The notes under the pieces were generated by a model. The model made no database searches and was not told where the DNA came from. It worked only from the letters and a program-made list of their open reading frames with translations. DNA of 26,950 nucleotides from JAIRVZ01 sp031553755 (lineage in GTDB: Bacteria > Bacteroidota > Bacteroidia > Bacteroidales > Azobacteroidaceae): the NCBI GenBank assembly GCA_031553755.1, contig JAVBKZ010000049.1:1-26950 (forward strand). The letters run 5' to 3'. The position numbers and the translations under genes are program-made. Positions 19,462 through 25,321 of this stretch are shown piece by piece; position 1 is the first letter of the stretch, and the number at the start of each line of letters is the position of its first letter.

Positions 19462-19515
19462 ATTCGCCATACTTGTAGAATACAAAGTTAGGCTAAAACG
19501 TATGGCGGATTTTTT
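19462..19515 (+). terminator. Terminator hairpin between the two surface lipoprotein genes
   Basis: Bases 19462-19472 (ATTCGCCATAC) pair with 19500-19510 (GTATGGCGGAT), 10 of 11 pairs, across a 27-base loop. A run of six T (19510-19515) follows. It would end or attenuate the susCDCD transcript before the BACON-domain lipoprotein gene, lowering its expression relative to the transporters. The ATG at 19502 lies inside the right arm of this hairpin, one reason to reject it as the start of the next gene. Confidence 0.7.
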
Positions 19516-19540
19516 AATAATTATCATTAATATCAAACTT

Positions 19541-20986
19541 ATGAAAATAGGAAAATTTGCATATATAATATGTGCTTGCTTGTCTTTCCTTTGCCTTTCG
19601 TGTTCTGAAGAAGATAGTACAACAGCGTCTTCCGTTGACCCGAAAATCAATTTGGATAAACAAGATTTGTCTTTTCAGGTGTCGGGAGGAGCAGAATTGA
19701 TTAATATAGAGTCGAATGTAAATGACTTGAAAGTGGTTTCCGGCGCCGATTGGTGTACTGCCGTTTTAGAAGGTAAGAAACTAACAATAACAGTATCTGA
19801 AAACGAAAAAGCGGATGTGAGGAAAGCGTTGGTAAAAATAATTGCGGCTTCGGGCGATAAATTTACTTCTGAAGAAATTTTTATTGCTCAATTAAGCGCC
19901 GATGCTACAATAACAGTTTATCCCGATGAATTGTCTTTTTCTAAAGATGGAGAAGCGAAATCGGTAAAGGTCACATCAAATTCAGATGATTGGACGGCTA
20001 TTGTTCCGGAAAAAGATATTTTCTGGTGTACCGCTGTTCATTCTGAGAACGATTCTTTACGGATTGTTGTTGGAAAAAGCTATATTAATGAACCAAGAGA
20101 AACGGAAATTATTCTTTCCGCAAAAGGAAAAACAGCAACGTTTAAGGTTAAACAGGAAGCGGGCGAATTAGCTGCTTTCATCATTCCAAGTATGGCTTCG
20201 ATATCGTCAGTGCCTTCGGAAGGAGGAAAATATCATCTTGTGATAGGAACGAATGTTGCTTCTAATTATACAATCAAGACTTCATCCACATGGGTAATTT
20301 GTGAAAAAGTTCAGGATGGAAATTCGTTAGATGTCACTGTGTTGGAGAATACTAAACCGATAAGTAGGAACGATACAATAACTCTATCATATAAAGGAGA
20401 AATAGGAGAAGCGTCAGTGAAAATTCCTGTTCAACAACTTGCTTTTATTTCTTCTTTTACATCGGTAGAAATTCCTCTTAAAGCGGAAACGAAAGAAGCC
20501 GGATTCGCGACATTGATTGCTAATGGATATGCTCCTAAAGGACAGGAAGATAAAGATAGAGGTCCAGCTAAATTTATGTTAGATGGATTGTTTAATACGT
20601 TCTATCAGAGTGACTTTAATGCGAGTCCATTCCCAAATGCTACTGCCAACTGGTTTACGATAGAATTAGAAGACGCTATTAGCGCTTTCCAATTTTGGTA
20701 TCATAACCGTCAGGACAACGCGAATGGAAAGATAAAAGTATTAAACATCTATGTAGGAGACGATGGTACTTCATGGAAATTAGTGAAGACAATAGATAGC
20801 GGTCTTCCTGTAAAAAGAGGTAACACGGAAGGAACTGATCAGGATGCTCAATATACATCTCCTTGGATAGAACTTGAAGCTCCTGCTAAATGGATTAAAT
20901 TCCTTGTAACAGATACTCAAACTGAAACGGGAGGTTCTTCAACTCCTTACAGTATCGCGGAATTTAAGTTGTGGAAGGGAATTTGA
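19541..20986 (+). CDS. Surface lipoprotein with three BACON-like domains and a C-terminal F5/8 type C domain
   Basis: The start is placed at 19541 (MKIGKFAYIICAC...), because it gives a clean lipoprotein signal with C21 (CLSC) followed by SEEDS, a surface-export-type acidic signal. An upstream in-frame ATG at 19502 would add 13 hydrophobic residues and sits in the terminator. The 481-residue product has three successive BACON-like Ig domains (about 35-125, 125-215, 215-305; core ADWCTAV, DIFWCTAV, SSTWVICEKV), used by Bacteroidota as spacers on cell-surface glycan proteins. A discoidin/F5-8C, CBM32-like domain follows (about 315-480; LDGLFNTFYQSDF, WFTIELEDA, WIKFLVTDTQ). It probably tethers or binds glycan at the surface. 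No catalytic domain is present. It ends the plus-strand cluster. Confidence 0.88.
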   Translation: MKIGKFAYIICACLSFLCLSCSEEDSTTASSVDPKINLDKQDLSFQVSGGAELINIESNVNDLKVVSGADWCTAVLEGKKLTITVSENEKADVRKALVKIIAASGDKFTSEEIFIAQLSADATITVYPDELSFSKDGEAKSVKVTSNSDDWTAIVPEKDIFWCTAVHSENDSLRIVVGKSYINEPRETEIILSAKGKTATFKVKQEAGELAAFIIPSMASISSVPSEGGKYHLVIGTNVASNYTIKTSSTWVICEKVQDGNSLDVTVLENTKPISRNDTITLSYKGEIGEASVKIPVQQLAFISSFTSVEIPLKAETKEAGFATLIANGYAPKGQEDKDRGPAKFMLDGLFNTFYQSDFNASPFPNATANWFTIELEDAISAFQFWYHNRQDNANGKIKVLNIYVGDDGTSWKLVKTIDSGLPVKRGNTEGTDQDAQYTSPWIELEAPAKWIKFLVTDTQTETGGSSTPYSIAEFKLWKGI

Positions 20987-21001
20987 TTTTAGGTGACAAG
21001 T

Positions 21002-21069
21002 GATGAGTAGATGAGTAGACGAGTAGACAAGTAAAAAGTCAACTTGTCAACTCGTCTACTTGTCTATTA
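21002..21069. repeat. Octamer-built palindrome between convergent genes (bidirectional terminator-like)
   Basis: Four head-to-tail degenerate octamers (GATGAGTA at 21002 and 21010, GACGAGTA at 21018, GACAAGTA at 21026) are mirrored after a short spacer. The mirror set is GTCAACTT at 21038, GTCAACTC at 21046, GTCTACTT at 21054 and GTCTATTA at 21062. The core stem pairs 21014-21032 with 21042-21060, 18 of 19 pairs, around a 9-base loop, and weaker pairing extends outward to about 21006/21068. A partial unit GACAAGT lies just upstream (20995-21001). It sits between convergent genes and supplies the last codons of the transporter gene. It could act as a terminator in both directions or be a dispersed palindromic element. 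Confidence 0.8.
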
Positions 21070-21974
21070 TTCAAAATAACATGTTTAATTCGATTCAATA
21101 TTTTCTTGTTACTGATCAAAATTCCACCTATTATTAAAGATAAACCTAATAAAGTTGTCCAATAAATTTCTTCTCCTAAAATAAAATGAATCAATATCAG
21201 CGAAATAAAAGGAGATAAATAAGTTAACTGACTCAACATTGCCGTATTATTTGATAATTTCAAAGCTCTTGCCCAGCACAAAAAAGCAAGTCCCATTTCG
21301 AAAACTCCTACATAAATCCCGGCAAATAGGCCTTTCAACGTCGGCATTTCCATTCCTTCAAAACAAAAATATATAGTTAATAGGACAGATGCAGTTAAAA
21401 AATTCAGAAATAATTCTACCGTAGTATCCATCCGGCTTTTGATTTTCAGCATCCAATATAAAGCCCATACAAAAGCGCAGGACAGAGCCAATGCAATACC
21501 ATTTATTGAATTAAAATTCATTTGAGTGAGACTTCCTTGGGAAGAAATAAAAATGATACCTACGAAACTAACAGCTAAACCTACTTGTTGAATAGCCGAT
21601 ATTGGCCTTTTGAGAAAAATCAGAGCAAGAACAGGTAATAAAATTTGCCAGGAACAAGTGAGAGGTTGAGCTATTTGAGCCGGAAGTAGGGTATAGGATT
21701 TAAATAGCAATAAGTAATAAATTAAAGGATTGATTAATCCCAAAGGAAGTGTATTTATGAGTCGTTTTTTGTCTTTTAAACAACTTAATAAAACGCCTGT
21801 TTTTTTTTCTGTAATAATTGAGATAAAATAAACCACCGTTGCTGTTACGGATGCAATCAACAACAATTGAGTATAAATTAATTCTGATAAAGCAATTTTG
21901 AAAGCAGTAGCGACTGTACTCCAACAAAGGATGACAAAGCCTGTATATAATAGGGCTTTTGTATGATTTTTCAT
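21039..21974 (-). CDS. EamA/DMT-superfamily inner-membrane transporter
   Basis: This 311-residue protein is almost wholly hydrophobic, with about ten membrane segments and the internal two-fold EamA repeat layout. The first half opens with GFVILCWSTVATAFKIAL and includes PLTCSWQILLPVLALIFLKRP; the second includes ALSCAFVWALYWMLKIK and LSPFISLILIHFILGEEIYW. EamA-family proteins export amino acids, metabolites or nucleotide precursors across the inner membrane; the substrate here is unknown. The final residues RQVDELTS and the stop are encoded inside the octamer palindrome, so the native C terminus may have been altered when the repeat arose. It is transcribed toward the Sus array and is probably not functionally tied to it. 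Confidence 0.92.
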   Translation of the reverse strand: MKNHTKALLYTGFVILCWSTVATAFKIALSELIYTQLLLIASVTATVVYFISIITEKKTGVLLSCLKDKKRLINTLPLGLINPLIYYLLLFKSYTLLPAQIAQPLTCSWQILLPVLALIFLKRPISAIQQVGLAVSFVGIIFISSQGSLTQMNFNSINGIALALSCAFVWALYWMLKIKSRMDTTVELFLNFLTASVLLTIYFCFEGMEMPTLKGLFAGIYVGVFEMGLAFLCWARALKLSNNTAMLSQLTYLSPFISLILIHFILGEEIYWTTLLGLSLIIGGILISNKKILNRIKHVILNNRQVDELTS

Positions 21975-21991
21975 TAAAAATATTGTTTATT

Positions 21992-22015
21992 AATTAACGG
22001 AAAAAGAGGTTAATT
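21992..22015. promoter_or_regulatory. Short inverted repeat upstream of the EamA gene
   Basis: AATTAAC (21992-21998) and GTTAATT (22009-22015) form a perfect 7-base inverted repeat with a 10-base spacer, about 18-41 bases upstream of the EamA start codon. The size and position would suit a repressor operator or a leader hairpin. A/T-rich sequence makes chance occurrence fairly likely. Confidence 0.25.
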
Positions 22016-22033
22016 GTTGTATTTATGCTCTGT

Positions 22034-22041
22034 CAAAAATA
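22034..22041 (-). promoter_or_regulatory. Candidate Bacteroidota -7 promoter element for the EamA gene
   Basis: Reading the minus strand, TATTTTTG matches the Bacteroidota -7 consensus TAnnTTTG. It lies about 60 bases before the EamA start codon. I see no convincing -33 TTG element at the right spacing, so this is only a candidate. Confidence 0.25.
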
Positions 22042-22046
22042 TATAT

Positions 22047-23261
22047 CTAAAATGTATATCCTAATTTAGCTTGCATAGTTGATAATTCATCACCTTTTCG
22101 CCAAGATTTATCATAACCGGATCGAAGAAAAATAAATGAATTTTTTCTTACTTTGAAGTCAATTCCGAACGATCCATACATACTGAAAAGAACATCTAAA
22201 TAAGGTCTTAAATTATTTTTTAATGTTTCGGAACGGTTATCTTGTTCGTTATACATTTCTGATGAATAATCTAAAATATATGTGTTGCAAACGCCGAATT
22301 CGATAATAGGGCGAATTTTCCCTTTGGGATAAGTGTATCTGATACCAAGATTACCTATAATCAGGTTGGATTTAAAAGTATATTTTCTATAATTGCGAAA
22401 AGGAAGAATGAACCAAGATTCATTTGTTCCGGTTATTTTAGAATAAGCTACAGCAAGTTGAATGCTGACTGGTTTCAAAACGCGGGGCATGGACAATCCA
22501 ATATCAACGCCAATTTGAGGATAAAAGCTATTCATATTGTCTTGTAAAGACCAAACTTCTTTTTTTTCTGAAAAATTAAACGATTGGTAACGAACCCCGG
22601 TATATAAAGAAAATGTGAATTTAAACTCAGGGTTATTATATTTTGTACCAAATTCAACATATTTATCTTTATCTTCTGAAGCGCTTTTACAATTGATGTA
22701 TTTTTTCACTAAATCAACCATAATAGATTTATCAATTGTCGTCATTTTTACAATATCATTCATCATTGTATGACAGCCATGGAATGTTTGTATTAATACA
22801 TTTTTATATTGATTATTTTCTTTACGAGCCAATTGGCCGGTATTTGGGTTCCTTACCATTTCGTCAGGTTTTTTCGTAACCGTTGTTAATTCCCCTTCTT
22901 GATTTTCTATAAAAAAATAATCTTGTCCTCCACTTTGGTAATAATATAATTGCACAATTCCTTGTAATAAGTATTCAAGAAAAACAACACGATTTTCTTT
23001 TATTTTATGACTGATATAATATTTATTTGTTTCTTTAAAATAGTACCCTTTTATTTCTTCAGGTTTATAGGATGTGATTTCTTCATGCGCGGATTTTCTA
23101 AAATTACAAACATTGGCGCTTGATTCTATGTTTTTGAATTCGATACTTCCAAGAATTGTGTCATTTTCTGTTGTAATGATATAACCGGGATAAAAACTTT
23201 CTTGGGCGTCTGTATTTTGCATTAGTGACAAAATAATAAAAATGAAAAATAATATCTTCAT
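22047..23261 (-). CDS. Predicted outer-membrane beta-barrel protein of unknown function, tandem paralog 2
   Basis: This 404-residue protein has a signal peptide cleaved near A19 (TDA|Q). A soluble beta-rich N-terminal part follows (FYPGYIITTENDTILGSIEF, then repeated KGYYF/YYISH/LQLYYYQ-type strands). From about residue 215 there are alternating amphipathic strands typical of a small barrel, such as FSLYTGVRYQSFNF, VDIGLSMPRVLKPVSIQL and IIGNLGIRYTY, and it ends in LGYTF with the terminal Phe of outer-membrane barrels. It is a tandem paralog of the next upstream gene (23303-24538), 41 bases away and co-oriented, so probably the last gene of a three-gene operon. I do not recognise a function; nothing catalytic is visible. 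Confidence 0.85.
   Translation of the reverse strand: MKILFFIFIILSLMQNTDAQESFYPGYIITTENDTILGSIEFKNIESSANVCNFRKSAHEEITSYKPEEIKGYYFKETNKYYISHKIKENRVVFLEYLLQGIVQLYYYQSGGQDYFFIENQEGELTTVTKKPDEMVRNPNTGQLARKENNQYKNVLIQTFHGCHTMMNDIVKMTTIDKSIMVDLVKKYINCKSASEDKDKYVEFGTKYNNPEFKFTFSLYTGVRYQSFNFSEKKEVWSLQDNMNSFYPQIGVDIGLSMPRVLKPVSIQLAVAYSKITGTNESWFILPFRNYRKYTFKSNLIIGNLGIRYTYPKGKIRPIIEFGVCNTYILDYSSEMYNEQDNRSETLKNNLRPYLDVLFSMYGSFGIDFKVRKNSFIFLRSGYDKSWRKGDELSTMQAKLGYTF
22458..22493. repeat. 36-base patch identical between the tandem outer-membrane genes (copy 1)
   Basis: This stretch is identical base for base to 23729-23764. It encodes the conserved barrel strand around SMPRVLKPVSIQL. A second identical 50-base patch pairs 23147-23196 with 24424-24473 and encodes the strand around PGYIITTENDTILG. 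Both lie within otherwise clearly diverged paralogs. Confidence 0.85.
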
Positions 23262-23302
23262 GATGATTTATTTTATGATTTTCAAAAATTCTATATAATC
23301 CA

Positions 23303-24538
23303 CTAAAATATATATCCCAATTTAACCTGCATAGATGACAAATCATTTGTTTTTTGAAACAAATTATCGTAATCGAATCGAAGAAATACAAATGATTTTT
23401 GTCTTACTTTGAAATTAACTCCCAATGATCCGTAAATACAAAAATAAGTATTATCAGATGGTTTCAAGTCGTGACTAGATTCTATTATGATTTTATTTTC
23501 TATATTTTCTTCTTTATAAATTTTTGATGAATAATTGAATAAATAAGTATAAGCTCCTCCAAACTCGGCTGTTGGCCGGATTTTTCCGTTAGGATAAGTA
23601 TATCTGATGCCCAAATTCCCGATAAGCAGATCAGAATTAAAAGTATATTTTTTATAATAAGTAAAACTTTTTTCGTATAGAGAGTTACATTCGTCTGCTC
23701 CTCCCATTTTAGAATAAGCCATTCCTAATTGAATGCTGACTGGTTTCAAAACGCGGGGCATGGATAATCCGATTTCAGTACCAACTTGAGGATAAATGCT
23801 GTACATGCTTTCAGATAAGTGTTTTTTTCTTTTTTCTTCAAAATTAAAAGACTGATAACGAATACCTGTGTATAAAGAAAACTCAATCTTAAATTGAAGT
23901 TTGTTATCTTTTGTTCCAAATTCAATATATTGTACTTTGTCTTCCGATGTATTTATACAGGCAATATAGTTTTTCACAATATCAATCATGGAAGATCTGT
24001 TTAATGTAGTCATTTTTGTAATATCTTCTGTGATTAGTGGACAATTATAAAAAGTCTGCATCAATACAATTTTGTATTGATTATCTTCTTTTTGAATTAT
24101 TCTAAGGGTTTTAGGATCCCTTACTTTTTCATCAGGTTTTTTCATTACTACTGTAATTTCTCCTTCAGGATTTTCTATAAAAAAATAATCTTGCCATTCA
24201 TGGCGATAGTAATATAATTGAACAGGTCCTTGAATCAAATATTCAAAAAATACATGACGAGAACGTTTCTCTGTTTTAATTTCATAGCTGATATAGTATT
24301 TCTCTGTTTTTAGAAAACGATACCCTTTTATTTCTCCCGGTTTATATGAAATTATTTCTTTCGAATCAGACTTCTTAAAATTACAAATATTTGCATTTGA
24401 TTCCTCGTCTTTAAATTCAATTTTTCCAAGAATTGTGTCATTTTCTGTTGTAATGATATAACCGGGATAAAAATTTTCTTGAGCGCTTATTTTTTGTGTC
24501 AAGAATAAAATGATAAAAATAAAATATAGTTTTTTCAT
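23303..24538 (-). CDS. Predicted outer-membrane beta-barrel protein of unknown function, tandem paralog 1
   Basis: This 411-residue protein has the same layout as its neighbour: a signal peptide ending near A19 (ISA|Q), an N-terminal beta-rich region starting FYPGYIITTENDTILGKIEF, and a C-terminal barrel-like half. The barrel half carries FSLYTGIRYQSFNFEEK, TEIGLSMPRVLKPVSIQL and LIGNLGIRYTYPNGKIRP, with a terminal LGYIF. It begins 6 bases after the stop of the small lipoprotein gene, so the three minus-strand genes are almost certainly one operon. The lipoprotein could be a periplasmic or surface partner of these barrels, though nothing in the sequence proves contact. Two stretches of DNA identical to the neighbour suggest gene conversion. 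Function unknown. Confidence 0.85.
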   Translation of the reverse strand: MKKLYFIFIILFLTQKISAQENFYPGYIITTENDTILGKIEFKDEESNANICNFKKSDSKEIISYKPGEIKGYRFLKTEKYYISYEIKTEKRSRHVFFEYLIQGPVQLYYYRHEWQDYFFIENPEGEITVVMKKPDEKVRDPKTLRIIQKEDNQYKIVLMQTFYNCPLITEDITKMTTLNRSSMIDIVKNYIACINTSEDKVQYIEFGTKDNKLQFKIEFSLYTGIRYQSFNFEEKRKKHLSESMYSIYPQVGTEIGLSMPRVLKPVSIQLGMAYSKMGGADECNSLYEKSFTYYKKYTFNSDLLIGNLGIRYTYPNGKIRPTAEFGGAYTYLFNYSSKIYKEENIENKIIIESSHDLKPSDNTYFCIYGSLGVNFKVRQKSFVFLRFDYDNLFQKTNDLSSMQVKLGYIF

Positions 24539-24544
24539 AGTGAT

Positions 24545-25147
24545 TTAGTTTTCTTGCGTAACGATAATCCTGTATGTTCTGCCCAAATCCGCATGTATGA
24601 TTAGCATTCCATAACGTTCTTTTCCTTTTTCATTTGTTTCGAGGGAAATAATAAATCCATCTTTATCAAAACTTTTGAAACTCATCCAGGTAACACTGGA
24701 TTCAATATAGTAACGAAGATTCGTAGATACAGGTATAAATTCTTCCTTAATATTATTTTTTATGTCAATAGAATATGATTTCATATAAAAGTAGGCAGAA
24801 TCTGGATTCATAAGCAAAGTGACTTTTTTGTGTAAATTTTCTCCGCTTTTAAACGAAATATCAACACTTTTAGTAAAATATGGATTTTTGCTGCAAGTTA
24901 ATGTAGCAATTCCACCTCCGTTTTCTACTACGAATTTGTAATAGCCCGTTTCTGAAGCCAATAAAGAATCAGCGCCTTGGGTTGTCTTAATTTTAATAAA
25001 AGCTTCCGGTATTGTATATCCATACAGATCTACGATGATTCCTTCAACCGTAGATGGCCCATCATCTAAATTATCTAAAACGCAAGATGTGAAGAATACA
25101 AGGAAAATTGCAGGCAAGAAAGTAATGTGGTTATAAATGGTTTTCAT
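24545..25147 (-). CDS. Small lipoprotein with carboxypeptidase-regulatory-like and BACON-like domains
   Basis: This 200-residue lipoprotein has its lipobox cysteine at C22 (FFTSC). Residues about 33-110 look like a carboxypeptidase-regulatory-like beta-sandwich (STVEGIIVDLYGYTIPEAFI, then TGYYKFVV). The C-terminal part (about 140-200) resembles a BACON domain (SSVTWMSFKSFDKDG, ISLETNEKGKERYGMLII, YRIIVTQEN). Both domain types are structural and often found on surface proteins. It is the first gene of the minus-strand operon with the two outer-membrane paralogs, ending 6 bases before the next. I do not recognise a specific family; an accessory lipoprotein of the barrels is an inference from position. 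Confidence 0.83.
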   Translation of the reverse strand: MKTIYNHITFLPAIFLVFFTSCVLDNLDDGPSTVEGIIVDLYGYTIPEAFIKIKTTQGADSLLASETGYYKFVVENGGGIATLTCSKNPYFTKSVDISFKSGENLHKKVTLLMNPDSAYFYMKSYSIDIKNNIKEEFIPVSTNLRYYIESSVTWMSFKSFDKDGFIISLETNEKGKERYGMLIIHADLGRTYRIIVTQEN

Positions 25148-25205
25148 GAATTTGTTTTTAATTTAAATAACTGTTTAAATTTATGATCAAGAACGATATG
25201 GAATG

Positions 25206-25309
25206 TTTTAAACCACATAGACACATAGAACATATAGTTTTTATTTTACTTCACTATAATGTGAATTTTATAATTTCTATGCGCCTATTGTACCTATGAG
25301 GTTTAAAAT
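25206..25309. repeat. Imperfect long palindrome in the intergenic region (dispersed-repeat or terminator-like)
   Basis: The left arm starts TTTTAAACCACATAGACACA (from 25206). The right arm, read in reverse complement from 25309, starts TTTTAAACCTCATAGGTACA, so 17 of the first 20 positions match; weaker pairing continues inward across an A/T-rich middle. It lies between the stop of propeller copy B and the start of the lipoprotein operon, both on the minus strand. It may terminate copy B. The ACCACATAGACACATAG-type sequence is, to my recollection, common as an intergenic palindrome in this phylum. The region 25148-25321 holds no gene. Confidence 0.6.
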
Positions 25310-25321
25310 CCTAAAGTCTAT

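Noticed and set aside
19502..19540. Upstream in-frame ATG for the BACON lipoprotein
   Set aside because: It lies in the right arm of a terminator hairpin and would put 13 extra hydrophobic residues before a normal lipoprotein signal.
21002..21069. CRISPR-like array
   Set aside because: Units are only 8 bases with no spacers and are mirrored into a palindrome; no cas genes are nearby.
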